NCBI GenBank assembly: GCA_964413535.1
Contig: CAYPTB010000032.1
Span: 186,001-250,000 of the forward strand
Reading direction: 5' to 3'
Length of the DNA stretch: 64,000 bases
From: CAYPTB01 sp964413535
GTDB taxonomy: Bacteria > Planctomycetota > UBA1135 > GCA-002686595
Under the pieces are notes generated by a model that was given only the letters and a program-made list of their open reading frames with translations, ran no database searches and had not been told where the DNA came from. This document shows, piece by piece, positions 43,295 through 51,941 of the stretch. Position 1 is the stretch's first letter, and each line of letters begins with the position of its first letter. A program made the position numbers and the translations under genes.

Positions 43295-44833
43295 GTGAAG
43301 ACCCTTCGCCGCTTCCGACCCACGCTCGCCGCGCCGTACTGCGCCTCCCAGAGCGGTGCCGCCTTGATGATGGCGATCCTGGTGCTCTTCGTGCTGGTCC
43401 TGATCGTGTTCCAGATCAGCATCAGTACGAGCACCGACGCGCGCATCGCGCGCAACCAGACCACGATCGCGAACATGGACCTCGCGATCGAATCGGTGCT
43501 GCTGCAGATCTTCGAGGACCTGAAGGCGGACGGCGAGGCCGGAGCCGCGGCGGGCTCCGCCGCGGTTGCGGGTCAGGCGAGTTCCCCGGAGCCGGGCATC
43601 CAGGGAGGCGCAGGCGGAGGCGGGCCGACCGATTCCTCGCAGGACGATTGGGCGCGGCCCGGGCGTTACGAGATCAACGAGCTCACGCTGCGCATCCTCT
43701 TCCAGGACGAGGACAGCAAGTTCAACGTCCTCAACCTGCTCACGCCCGACGAGGACGAGGCGCGCAAGGCGCACGAGCGCGTGATCCGGATCCTCGACCT
43801 GTGCCGCGAAGGGACGAGCGCGGACATCGACTCCTCCAAGGCAGAGGACATGGCCGACGCGATGCTCGAGCACATGCAGCGCCGCGAGAACTCGGTCCTG
43901 CCGCGGCCCAAGCTCGTTACGGACGACGAAGAGAACGCGCCGGAACGCGGTCTGCCGATGTCCCTGCGCGAGTTCGTCGTCCTGGAGCCCTTCGACGAGA
44001 GTCATTTCCGCGACTTCCGCGACGAGGAGGGAGCGGTCGTGCACTCGATCACGTCGTTCCTGACCCTCTGGACCTCGCTCACGACGAAGGACGCCGCGAG
44101 CCAGCCCGCGTCCGCGACACCGGCACCGGAACCGTCCCCGCCGGAGAATCCGCTCACCGCGAACACCGGTGCGGGCGGCGATCCGGAGGAACCGCTTTCC
44201 GGCTCGGGCGAGCCGGAAGGCGTGCCGGGGCAGGAGGAGCCGGTCGAGGGCGGCGAGCCGGGCGAAACCGGCGCGCGTGCGGCCGAGGAGGATCGCTCCG
44301 GCGGCGTGAGGATCAACGTGAATCGCGCTCCGCGCGCCGTCCTGCACGCGTTGATGGACGACCGCGAAGTGCCCTCCTACTTCTGGGATCGGATCGTCGA
44401 GTATCGCAACGAAGAGGACGAGGAGGCACAGGACTCGGACGAGGAGCCCGTCTACGACGAGTTCGATCGAGAGGTCGTCGTGCGCAAGATCTTTCGCTCG
44501 GTGGAGGACCTCGTCCAGATCGACGGCTGGGAAGCCATGGAGCCCATCGCGCAGGCCGAGGTGCGCCAGCTCCTCGACGTGAAGAGCCAGGTCTTCTCGA
44601 TCTTCGTGACGGCGCGCCGGCGGACGGGCGAGGGGGAGGACTTGGACTTCAAGTGGGATCAGGAGCTCGTCCAGGAGGACGAGGAACGCGGACTCGACCT
44701 CGTGCGCACCGTGCGCTGTATCGTCTGGCGCCGGCAGGGCGAGAACGAGATCGAGATCCTCCCGCTCGAGCGCCGCGAGGTGCTCGACTACGTGCCCTTC
44801 GAGGTGCTCGACTTCCCGGGCGAGGACCGCTAG
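43295..44833 (+). CDS. gspK: General secretion pathway protein K-like minor pseudopilin
   Basis: 512 residues from the GTG at 43295. A prepilin-type N-terminus, QSGAALMMAILVLFVLVLIVFQI, shows a Gly cleavage site and hydrophobic helix without the Glu5 of major pilins, as in GspK. The body has LRILFQDEDSKFNVLNLL, equivalent to the conserved D-x-x-G-x-x-N-L region of GspK, and the late RINVNRAPRAVLHAL with FRSVEDLVQIDGW, matching the helix-hairpin-like GspK core (NVNTA...L). A Pro/Glu/Gly-rich insertion at about 270-340 is unusual. GspK tips the pseudopilus under the secretin. Spacing from the secretin is 219 bases of repeats. Confidence 0.82.
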   Translation: MKTLRRFRPTLAAPYCASQSGAALMMAILVLFVLVLIVFQISISTSTDARIARNQTTIANMDLAIESVLLQIFEDLKADGEAGAAAGSAAVAGQASSPEPGIQGGAGGGGPTDSSQDDWARPGRYEINELTLRILFQDEDSKFNVLNLLTPDEDEARKAHERVIRILDLCREGTSADIDSSKAEDMADAMLEHMQRRENSVLPRPKLVTDDEENAPERGLPMSLREFVVLEPFDESHFRDFRDEEGAVVHSITSFLTLWTSLTTKDAASQPASATPAPEPSPPENPLTANTGAGGDPEEPLSGSGEPEGVPGQEEPVEGGEPGETGARAAEEDRSGGVRINVNRAPRAVLHALMDDREVPSYFWDRIVEYRNEEDEEAQDSDEEPVYDEFDREVVVRKIFRSVEDLVQIDGWEAMEPIAQAEVRQLLDVKSQVFSIFVTARRRTGEGEDLDFKWDQELVQEDEERGLDLVRTVRCIVWRRQGENEIEILPLERREVLDYVPFEVLDFPGEDR

Positions 44834-44841
44834 TCGCCCGA

Positions 44842-44871
44842 GCGAGCCATCGCGAGCCAGCGCGAGCCAAT
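44842..44871. repeat. Three tandem decamers after the gspK-like gene
   Basis: GCGAGCCATC, GCGAGCCAGC and GCGAGCCAAT occupy 44842-44871 in exact 10-base phase, sharing GCGAGCCA. The ten-base phase would place three identical sites on one face of the helix. They lie eight bases after the gspK-like stop and about 130 bases ahead of the purA promoter. Confidence 0.7.
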
Positions 44872-45003
44872 GACTCGGGGAGCGCTCCCCGCCGCGCTCG
44901 GTCCCAAGCGGCGGGACGTGTCCGCGCTGGGACGGCTCGGGAGGCCGTCACGTCGGCTCGGACGCCCCGCAGCGCGTCGAACGGGGGAAATGACGCCCCG
45001 CGC

Positions 45004-45032
45004 TTGAGGCTCCGCCGACGCAGAGACAGAAT
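45004..45032 (+). promoter_or_regulatory. Predicted promoter of purA
   Basis: TTGAGG (45004-45009) and CAGAAT (45027-45032), 17-base spacer, 54 bases before the ATG. Moderate match to the consensus. Confidence 0.4.
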
Positions 45033-45085
45033 TCCCGCCCCCCGGTGCCCGTTCCGGGCCCTCGTCGAGCGGAGTCGAAGCGTCC

Positions 45086-46378
45086 ATGCCCACCCTCAGC
45101 GTCTTCGGTGCCCAGTGGGGCGACGAGGGCAAGGGGAAGATCATCGATCTCCTGGCGCGCGACGTCGACCTGGTCGTGCGCTATCAGGGCGGCGCGAACG
45201 CGGGCCACACGGTCGTCGTCGGCGGTCAGAAGTACGTCCTGCACATCATCCCCTCGGGGATCTTGCATCCGGGGAAGGTGAACGTGGTCGCCGGGGGCGT
45301 CGCGGCCGATCCGAAGAAGCTGCTCGACGAGATCGAGGGGCTCCGCGCGCGCGGTATCGCCGTCGACCCGAGCGTCCTGCGGGTGTCGGCGCGGGCGCAC
45401 GTGATCTTCGAGCACCACCGAATGCTCGACAACCTGGCGGAGCGCTGGAAGGGCGCGGGCCGCATCGGGACCACGGGACGCGGCATCGGTCCGTGCTATG
45501 CGGACAAGGCCGCGCGGACGGGCTTGCGCATCGCAGACCTGCTCGACGCCGATCGCTGCCGTCCGCGCCTGCAAGCCGCCCTGGCCGAGAAGAACGCCCT
45601 GTTCGAGAAGGTTCACGGTACCGCGCCGCTCGAGCTCGAGCGCGAGCTGGAACAGAGCCTCGCGTGGGGCCGAGCGCTCGCTCCGTTCGTGTGCGACACC
45701 GGCCTGCTCGTGCGGCGCGCGTACGGCGCCGGCAAGACGGTGCTCTTCGAGGCGGCTCAAGGCGTGATGCTCGACCTCGACCACGGGACCTATCCGTACG
45801 TCACGTCCTCTCACACCGGTCCCAATGGCATCCCGGCCGGCGTGGGCTTCCCCATCCGCAACGTCGAGCGCGCGGTCGGCATCGCGAAGGCTTACTGCAC
45901 GCGGGTGGGCGAAGGCCCGTTCCCCACCGAGGACTCTGGAGCGGACGGAGAGCGCCTGCGCGAAGTGGGCCACGAGTACGGATCGACGACGGGACGACCG
46001 CGTCGCTGCGGCTGGTTCGACGCGGTCGCCATGCGCTACTCGCTGGAGCTGTCCGGAGCGGACGCCTGGATCATGACGAACGTCGACGTGCTCACCGGCT
46101 TTCCGGAGATCAAGGTCGGGATCGCCTATCGCCGGGGCGCCGAGACCTACGACTACTTCCCCGCCGAGCTCTCCGACCTGTCGGGGATCGAGGTCGTCTT
46201 CGAGACGCGGCCGGGTTGGACGGAGGACCTGACCGGCATCCGCAGCTTCGACCGACTCCCGGGAGCCGCACGCGAGTACGTCCGTTGGCTCGAGCACATG
46301 ATCGGGGTTCCGGTCGAGATGCTCTCGGTCGGCCCCGATCGCGACCAGGTCGTGCCCGTTCCTCGCGCTCGAGCGTGA
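45086..46378 (+). CDS. purA: Adenylosuccinate synthetase
   Basis: Converts IMP, aspartate and GTP to adenylosuccinate in AMP synthesis. 430 residues. Motifs: FGAQWGDEGKGKIIDLLA (GTP/Mg site with catalytic Asp), YQGGANAGHTVVV (catalytic His), GRIGTTGRGIGPCYADKAARTGLRI, EAAQGVMLDLDHGTYPYVTSSHT and STTGRPRRCGWFDAVAMRYS. Length and motifs are standard. Cytoplasmic homodimer. Confidence 0.98.
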   Translation: MPTLSVFGAQWGDEGKGKIIDLLARDVDLVVRYQGGANAGHTVVVGGQKYVLHIIPSGILHPGKVNVVAGGVAADPKKLLDEIEGLRARGIAVDPSVLRVSARAHVIFEHHRMLDNLAERWKGAGRIGTTGRGIGPCYADKAARTGLRIADLLDADRCRPRLQAALAEKNALFEKVHGTAPLELERELEQSLAWGRALAPFVCDTGLLVRRAYGAGKTVLFEAAQGVMLDLDHGTYPYVTSSHTGPNGIPAGVGFPIRNVERAVGIAKAYCTRVGEGPFPTEDSGADGERLREVGHEYGSTTGRPRRCGWFDAVAMRYSLELSGADAWIMTNVDVLTGFPEIKVGIAYRRGAETYDYFPAELSDLSGIEVVFETRPGWTEDLTGIRSFDRLPGAAREYVRWLEHMIGVPVEMLSVGPDRDQVVPVPRARA

Positions 46379-46459
46379 GGACCGGATGGCCTTGGAGGTC
46401 GTCCGCGGCTGGTATTCCCCAGCGGCTTGCTCGATAATCGCGCGCTCGACCAGAACGCC

Positions 46460-47242
46460 ATGGGCGCCAAGAAGATCGAACGCCCCGACCTGGGCGGGCC
46501 GTTCCCCGAGCACATCGCCGTCATCATGGACGGAAACGGTCGATGGGCCGAGAAGCGCAGACTGCGACGCGTCCTCGGTCATCGGGAGGGCATCGCCTCG
46601 GTGCGCGAGATCACGACCGAATGCGCGCGCATGGGGGTGGGGAGCCTCACGCTGTACGCGTTCTCCGTCGAGAACTGGAAGCGGCCGTCGCCCGAGGTGC
46701 GCTACCTCATGCGCCTCCTCGCCGAGTTCATGGTGGAGGAGCGGCCGACGTTGATGGAGAACGACGTCCAACTGCGCTGTATCGGCAGGCTGGACGATCT
46801 CCCGCCCGACGCGCTCGGCGAGCTGCGCCGAACGGAGCAGATGACGGCGGCCAATCGCGGCATGCGTTTGCGGCTCGCTCTCTCCTACGGCGGGCGCACG
46901 GAGATCGCAGACGCGATCCGCGCGATGTGCGCGGACGTGCTACGCGGAGCCCTGGATCCGCGCGACATCCGCGAGGAGTCGCTGCGCGAGTACCTCTACG
47001 ACCCCGAGACGCCCGACCCGGATCTGCTCATCCGCACGGCGGGGGAGATGCGCATCAGCAACTTCCTCCTGTGGCAGATCTCCTACTCCGAGCTCGTCGT
47101 CTCCGACGTTTGCTGGCCGGAGTTCCGGAGAGCGGAGCTCCTGGATGCATTGCGGGCGTACGCCGGGCGCGTGCGCAAGTTCGGGGGGCTCGTCGCCGAT
47201 CGCCCGCCGGTGGAGCGCGATCGCACCGGGCGCACGGCGTGA
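46460..47242 (+). CDS. uppS: Isoprenyl (undecaprenyl) diphosphate synthase
   Basis: Cis-prenyltransferase making the undecaprenyl-PP carrier for envelope glycans. 260 residues from the ATG at 46460; a TTG at 46427 is in frame but sits upstream of a likely transcript start. HIAVIMDGNGRWAEKRRLRRVLGHREG contains the catalytic Asp and the structural P-loop. TLYAFSVENWKRPSPEV and PDPDLLIRTAGEMRISNFLLWQISYSELVV complete the signature. GATAAT (46433-46438) may be the -10 box. The stop overlaps cdsA (GTGA). Confidence 0.97.
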   Translation: MGAKKIERPDLGGPFPEHIAVIMDGNGRWAEKRRLRRVLGHREGIASVREITTECARMGVGSLTLYAFSVENWKRPSPEVRYLMRLLAEFMVEERPTLMENDVQLRCIGRLDDLPPDALGELRRTEQMTAANRGMRLRLALSYGGRTEIADAIRAMCADVLRGALDPRDIREESLREYLYDPETPDPDLLIRTAGEMRISNFLLWQISYSELVVSDVCWPEFRRAELLDALRAYAGRVRKFGGLVADRPPVERDRTGRTA

Positions 47243-48321
47243 AGGCTGCGATGCCGCGCGGGTCGAGCACGAAGGCCGGTCGCATGTGGCGCCGCACGGC
47301 GACGGGAAGTTCACTCGGCGCGGGTGTCATCGCGCTGCTCTTCCTCGCCGCGCAGAGCGAGAACGGGGCCCCGATCGCCCTGGCGGCGACCGCATTGGTC
47401 GCCGCGTCGGTGTTCGAGGTCTCGCGCATGGGGAACCTGCGCGGGCGGAAGCTCGAATGGGTCCTGCCGGGCGCCGCGAGCGCGGCCCTGTTCCTGTGCT
47501 GGGATTTCGTCGGCCACGCGGCCGCTCAACGCGCGGGCGCCGTTCGTGCGAGCTACCTTTCCGAAGCGCTGCTCGTCGCCGTGTTCGCCGGGCTCGGGCA
47601 TCTCGGTCTGCGCCTGCTGGAACGCATCGGCGAAGACTCGCGCCCCGCGCGCGGCGCCATGGTGGGCGTGCTCGTGCTCCTCGCGTTCATCACGGCGGGG
47701 CACTTCTACGGCGTGTCTCCCACGACGCGCATCGTCCTGCTCACGGCGACCTCGATCGGCCTGTTCTTCGGTGTCCACTTCCTTTGGAGCGAGGCGCGCC
47801 AGCGTCCGAGCGAACCGCTCCAGGCCGTCGGCCTCGCCGTGTGGATCGCGCTCCCGCTGCCCTGGCTGTGGCACGTGTGGGAGCGCTTCGGGGTCGGCGC
47901 CCTCGTCTCCCTGATCGTGCTCTCCAAGATCGGCGACGTCGCCGGCTACTTCGGCGGGAATGCGTTCGGGCGACACCATCCCTTCCCGCGACTCAGTCCC
48001 GGCAAGACCCTCGAGGGTTGCGTCGCATCGCTCGTCGCCACCGTTGCGCTGGGCGGCGCACTCGCCGCGGCGGGCGTGCTTCCGGGGAGCGGATTCGCGG
48101 AAGGTCTCGTCGCGGGCCTGGTGGTCAACCTCGCGGCTCAATCGGGGGACCTCCTGGAGAGCTGGATCAAGCGCCGGGCCGGGGTGAAGGATTCCAGCGA
48201 CCTCCTCGGGTCCTCGGGCGGGGTGCTCGACGTCCTGGACAGCGTCTTCCTGACCGTCCCCGCGGCGGTCCTGGCGTGGCCCTTCCTCCTCGGGAGCTCG
48301 GCGAACGGCGCCGGGGTTTGA
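47239..48321 (+). CDS. cdsA: Phosphatidate cytidylyltransferase (variant signature)
   Basis: Makes CDP-diacylglycerol from phosphatidate and CTP in the inner membrane. 360 residues, about eight helices. SKIGDVAGYFGGNAFGRHHPFPRLSPGKTLEGCVAS is the conserved CdsA core with its Lys-Thr-x-Glu. The C-terminal signature reads ESWIKRRAGVKDSSDLLGSSGGVLDVLDS, where the usual PGHGG-x-x-DR is SSGG-x-x-DV: the His and Arg are replaced while both Asp are kept. GTG start at 47239 overlaps the uppS stop; an ATG at 47251 is an alternative. The uppS-cdsA pair is widely conserved. Confidence 0.88.
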   Translation: MKAAMPRGSSTKAGRMWRRTATGSSLGAGVIALLFLAAQSENGAPIALAATALVAASVFEVSRMGNLRGRKLEWVLPGAASAALFLCWDFVGHAAAQRAGAVRASYLSEALLVAVFAGLGHLGLRLLERIGEDSRPARGAMVGVLVLLAFITAGHFYGVSPTTRIVLLTATSIGLFFGVHFLWSEARQRPSEPLQAVGLAVWIALPLPWLWHVWERFGVGALVSLIVLSKIGDVAGYFGGNAFGRHHPFPRLSPGKTLEGCVASLVATVALGGALAAAGVLPGSGFAEGLVAGLVVNLAAQSGDLLESWIKRRAGVKDSSDLLGSSGGVLDVLDSVFLTVPAAVLAWPFLLGSSANGAGV

Positions 48322-48349
48322 CGCCTTCCCTCCCGCGCGCGATCCTGCT

Positions 48350-49465
48350 TTGGCCCGACGACCCGGGGAGCGCATCCGGACCCCACCCCGCACTCCGTCC
48401 CCATCGACGACGAGCCTCTTGACCGAAGTCAGCATTCCCCTGCGCTCCCACGACGAGGCCATCCTGGTCCTCGGGCCCTACGACCGCTACGCGAAGCTCC
48501 TGCGCCAATCGCTCGACATCGAGCTCTTCACGCGCGGCGGCACCCTACGTCTGAAGGGCATCGAGGCGGACGTCTTCGAGGCCAAGCGGCGCGTCGACCA
48601 CCTGCTCGGCAAGTCGCGCAAGGGGCGCGCGCTCGACGCGGGCGACATCGAGCGGATCCTGCTCGGCGACGGGATCGGTCCCGGAGGCGGCGACGTCGCC
48701 ACGGGCCCTGCCGATCCCGCACCCGAGCGCCGCAACCAGCGCTCGTTCCATGCTTCCCAACCGCTCGCGCGCGAGGCCGTGCTCGACGGCCTGCGCATGC
48801 GCGCCGTGGAACCGCGCTCGCAGAATCAACGCCGGTACCTGGAAGCGATCGAGAAGCACAGCCTCGTCTTCGGCCTCGGCACCGCCGGCACCGGGAAGAC
48901 GTACCTGGCCGTCGCCGCGGCGCTGCGCGCGATGCGCACGGGCGAGTGCCGAAAACTCGTCATTACGCGGCCGGTCGTCGAGGCCGGTGAGCACCTCGGA
49001 TTCCTGCCCGGCGACCTGCAAGCCAAGCTGAACCCCTACCTGCGACCCGTCTACGACGCGCTCGGCGAGCTCATGCGCTTCGAGGACATTCCGCGCCTCG
49101 AGGATGCGGGCGTGGTCGAGGTGGCGCCGCTCGCCTACATGCGCGGCAGGACGCTCGCTCACTCGTTCGTCGTCCTCGACGAAGCCCAGAACACGACCGT
49201 TCCCCAGATGAAGATGTTCCTGACGCGGCTCGGCGAGGGCTCGCGGATGGTCGTCACGGGGGATCCGACCCAGTCCGACCTCGAGCGCGGCGCCAAGAGC
49301 GGGTTGATGGATGCGGTGCGGCGCCTGCGCGGATTCGAGGGGATCGGCGTGGTCGAGTTCGACACGCGCGACATCGTCCGCCATCCGCTCGTGGAGAAGA
49401 TCGTTCGCGCCTACGAGGAGCGCGCTCCAGCCGAGGAGGGGCGGGGCCGCGAGGAGGAGCGGTGA
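48350..49465 (+). CDS. PhoH-family ATPase
   Basis: 371 residues from the TTG at 48350; another in-frame TTG at 48419 would give 348 and begins nearer the conserved part. An N-terminal KH-like region (LGPYDRYAKLLRQSLDIELFTRGGTLRLKG) precedes the ATPase domain: LVFGLGTAGTGKTYLAVAAAL (Walker A), VITRPVVEAGEHLGFLPGDLQAKLNPYLRPVYDAL, and SFVVLDEAQNTTVPQMKMFLTRLGEGSRMVVTGDPTQSDL (Walker B region). As I recall, PhoH proteins usually neighbour ybeY and act in RNA metabolism. The stop overlaps the next GTG. Confidence 0.93.
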   Translation: MARRPGERIRTPPRTPSPSTTSLLTEVSIPLRSHDEAILVLGPYDRYAKLLRQSLDIELFTRGGTLRLKGIEADVFEAKRRVDHLLGKSRKGRALDAGDIERILLGDGIGPGGGDVATGPADPAPERRNQRSFHASQPLAREAVLDGLRMRAVEPRSQNQRRYLEAIEKHSLVFGLGTAGTGKTYLAVAAALRAMRTGECRKLVITRPVVEAGEHLGFLPGDLQAKLNPYLRPVYDALGELMRFEDIPRLEDAGVVEVAPLAYMRGRTLAHSFVVLDEAQNTTVPQMKMFLTRLGEGSRMVVTGDPTQSDLERGAKSGLMDAVRRLRGFEGIGVVEFDTRDIVRHPLVEKIVRAYEERAPAEEGRGREEER

Positions 49466-51045
49466 AGGCTTCGCTCGTGGGACTCCGTCGAAACCGCAAG
49501 AGCCTGCGGCGCATCTCGCCCGAACGGGCGAAGACCGGTCGGCGGCGCGCGGTCCAGCGACAGCCCCTGTCGCAGGTCGCGGAGAAGATCGGCGTGGCCA
49601 CCGTCGGGGGTGCGGCCGCGCTGCTCGGGATCGGCTTGGGAGCCGATCTCTCGAGTCGCGGCTGGGTGGGGCTCGGTGCGCTGCTCGTGACCGCCCTGGT
49701 TTGCTTCGCCCGCTACCTGCTCGACTTCCGCCGACCGGCGTTGGGGACGCTCGGACGCGTGATCGGGATCGCCGCCTGCCTGCTCGCCCCGGTGCTCGCG
49801 AGCCAGGGGATCTTCGCGCTCTTCGATCCGCGCGGGATGGCCTTCCTGCCCGTCTCCTTCCTGAGCTTGGTGATGGCGATGGCCTGGTCGCGCGCGCTCG
49901 CCATCGACTGCACGGTCTTCGGCGGGGGACTCTTGGTCCTGTTCCTGTCCCTGCGTCCGGAGCGCGACGGAGCGTTCGAAGGCCTTGCGATAGCGCTCGC
50001 AGGAGCCCTGACGGCCTGTCTGGCGGCCGAGGGCTTGAAGCGCCGCGCGGCCGTCGTCCGCGTGGGCCTGCTCGTCGGCCTGGTGCAAGTGCTCGTTCAC
50101 GGCGCGCTCGTCCTGCTCGCGACCGAGCCAGGGGCACAGGGCTCGTTCGCGCGCAGCACGTTCTTCCTCGGCATCCAGGGGGTGGCCGTCGGTTTCGCGG
50201 TGTCGGGTTCGCTGCCCGCGATCGAGCGCCTGCTCGGGGTCACGACCAACGTGAGCCTGCTCGAACTCGGGAACACCCACGAGCAACCGCTCCTGCGCAA
50301 GCTCCTCCTCGAAGCGCCGGGTACGTTCCATCACTCCTACATCGTCGGCCTGCTCTCGGAGGCGGCCGCCGAAGCCGTGGGGGGCAACGCGCTGCTCGCC
50401 CGCGTCGGCGCGCTCTACCACGACATCGGGAAGCTCAACAAGCCGGGTTACTTCGCCGAGAACTCGCCCGAGGCCCGCGGTCGGCACCGCGGGCTGACGC
50501 CGGAGATGAGCACGCTCGTCATCTCGAGCCACACACGCGACGGAGTGGAGCTCGGGGCCTATCACGGCTTGCCGCGCTCGGTCCTGGCCTTCATGCCCGA
50601 GCATCACGGGACGAGCTGCATCGAGTATTTCTTCCACGCCGCCCAGAAGCTGCGCGGCGAGGAGAACGTCAACGAGGAGCACTTCCGCTATCCCGGACCG
50701 AGACCCCAGACGATCGAGACCGCGATCGTGATGATCGCCGACGCCATCGAAGCGATCAGCCGGCAGATGCCGGACCCTTCGCGCACGCGACTCCAGTCGA
50801 TGGTGCACGAGGTCGTCATGAAACGGTTGATGGACCGCCAGTTCGACGAGTGCGGGGCGACGCTGCGCGAGCTCCACCTGGTGGAGGAGGCCTGCGTGCG
50901 GGTGCTCCTCGGCATCTACCACACGCGTCCCACCTTTCCCAAGGGTCGTCCCCACCCCCTCGATCTCTCCCAACCGCGGGAGGAGCGCGAGGCGGTTCGC
51001 CGCGAGAGCGAGCTGCTCCCGCCCCCGGCCGTCAGCGGGCCTTGA
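49462..51045 (+). CDS. 7TM HD-domain phosphohydrolase (PgpH-like)
   Basis: 527 residues, GTG start overlapping the PhoH stop (GTGA). Residues about 50-245 hold seven hydrophobic helices; the extracellular 7TMR-HDED domain of full PgpH is absent. The HD domain begins near 270: ELGNTHEQPLLRKLLLEAPGTFHHSYIVGLLSEAAAEA, ARVGALYHDIGKLNKPGYFAEN, VISSHTRDGVELG and PEHHGTSCIEYFFHAAQ. All metal-binding His/Asp are present. PgpH hydrolyses c-di-AMP in Gram-positives; activity here is inferred. Its place between phoH and ybeY is the usual one. Confidence 0.9.
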   Translation: MKASLVGLRRNRKSLRRISPERAKTGRRRAVQRQPLSQVAEKIGVATVGGAAALLGIGLGADLSSRGWVGLGALLVTALVCFARYLLDFRRPALGTLGRVIGIAACLLAPVLASQGIFALFDPRGMAFLPVSFLSLVMAMAWSRALAIDCTVFGGGLLVLFLSLRPERDGAFEGLAIALAGALTACLAAEGLKRRAAVVRVGLLVGLVQVLVHGALVLLATEPGAQGSFARSTFFLGIQGVAVGFAVSGSLPAIERLLGVTTNVSLLELGNTHEQPLLRKLLLEAPGTFHHSYIVGLLSEAAAEAVGGNALLARVGALYHDIGKLNKPGYFAENSPEARGRHRGLTPEMSTLVISSHTRDGVELGAYHGLPRSVLAFMPEHHGTSCIEYFFHAAQKLRGEENVNEEHFRYPGPRPQTIETAIVMIADAIEAISRQMPDPSRTRLQSMVHEVVMKRLMDRQFDECGATLRELHLVEEACVRVLLGIYHTRPTFPKGRPHPLDLSQPREEREAVRRESELLPPPAVSGP

Positions 51046-51461
51046 AGGTCGAGATCACCTGGAGCACGGCTCTGCGCCCCCTCGCCGACGACGAGGTGCG
51101 TTCGGCGGTCGAAGCGGCCCTCGAGCACGGTGGCCAGGTCGGTCGGGACCTGTCCGTGGCCTTCGTGGACGACGCGACGCTGGCCGAGCTCCACGGCCGC
51201 TTCCTGGGTGACCCGTCGCCCACCGACGTGCTGAGCTTCCCGTTGGGCGACGACGGCGGACCGTGGGGCGAAGTGGTCGTGAGCGTGGACTGCGCGCTAC
51301 GCGTCGCGGCCGAACGAGGCGAGACGGTCGCTCGGGAGCTCGCCCTCTACCTCGTCCACGGGACCCTGCACCTGTGCGGGTTCGACGACGGCACCGATCC
51401 GGAACGAGCCCGCATGCGCGCGGCGGAGCAGTGCGTGCTGCGGCGGGTCGGCTACGTCTGA
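51042..51461 (+). CDS. ybeY: Endoribonuclease YbeY (16S rRNA maturation), third His replaced
   Basis: 139 residues from the TTG at 51042 that overlaps the preceding stop (TTGA). DLSVAFVDDATLAELHGRFLGDPSPTDVLSFPLGDD is the family core. The metal site normally reads H-x3-H-x5-H; here it is HGTLHLCGFDDG, so the last His is Asp. Asp can bind zinc, so activity may remain. It acts in 16S 3'-end maturation and ribosome quality control. A short terminator follows. Confidence 0.9.
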   Translation: MKVEITWSTALRPLADDEVRSAVEAALEHGGQVGRDLSVAFVDDATLAELHGRFLGDPSPTDVLSFPLGDDGGPWGEVVVSVDCALRVAAERGETVARELALYLVHGTLHLCGFDDGTDPERARMRAAEQCVLRRVGYV

Positions 51462-51487
51462 AACGGAAATCCATCGGACGCGATCTC

Positions 51488-51505
51488 CCGACACGGTCGG
51501 TTTTT
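51488..51505 (+). terminator. Rho-independent terminator after ybeY
   Basis: Stem CCGAC (51488-51492), loop ACG, GTCGG (51496-51500), followed directly by TTTTT (51501-51505), with a second T8 run at 51511-51518. It ends the uppS-cdsA-phoH-pgpH-ybeY chain. T runs this long are rare in such GC-rich DNA. Confidence 0.7.
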
Positions 51506-51941
51506 CTCCATTTTTTTTCGCGGTCTTCGCGAGCGCCGCGTCGCCTTCGTCTCGATTGCGCAATCGTGCTCCTTTCGCCGGATGCCGAGCGAACTCGCGC
51601 GAGTGCACGGCGGCGGCGTCGACGGGTCCGCGCGCTGGGGAACGCGCCCGCGGCGAAGATGCGTCTTGACCCTTACTGCGCGCGCGCTACCAGAGAGTCT
51701 GCGGCGGACGTTCGCAGCGAGTCGACTCGCTCCGCGGTGCTCGCCTCATCCGTTGTCGACCCAGATCTCGAGAAAGGCTCGGAAGGCACACGCCCTGCCG
51801 ATCGGCGAAGCCCGCTCGCGGCGTGACGGCGCGCGCGTCACGGTACCCGGGCCCAGGCGGGCGAGCCCCTCGAAGAAGAACGGAGCGAAGGGGCAGACGA
51901 CGCTCACCCCGTCGGGCCCCATCCTCGACCCCATCCTCGAC
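51506..51941. other. Leader region of the sigma factor gene
   Basis: About 436 bases between the ybeY terminator and the ATG I prefer for the sigma factor. It contains the promoter candidate at 51666-51693. The sigma reading frame is open back to 51582, but codon use before about 51810 is unlike the coding part, with many A/T third positions and rare codons, so most of it is probably untranslated leader. Confidence 0.5.
51666..51693 (+). promoter_or_regulatory. Predicted promoter of the FliA/WhiG-type sigma factor gene
   Basis: TTGACC (51666-51671) and TACCAG (51688-51693), 16-base spacer. A transcript from here would begin near 51700, excluding the ATG at 51582 as the start and leaving the TTG at 51753 or the ATG at 51942. 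Confidence 0.4.

Noticed and set aside
51582..51941. N-terminal extension of the sigma factor
   Set aside because: In-frame but with atypical codon use, a promoter-like sequence inside it, and no family counterpart.
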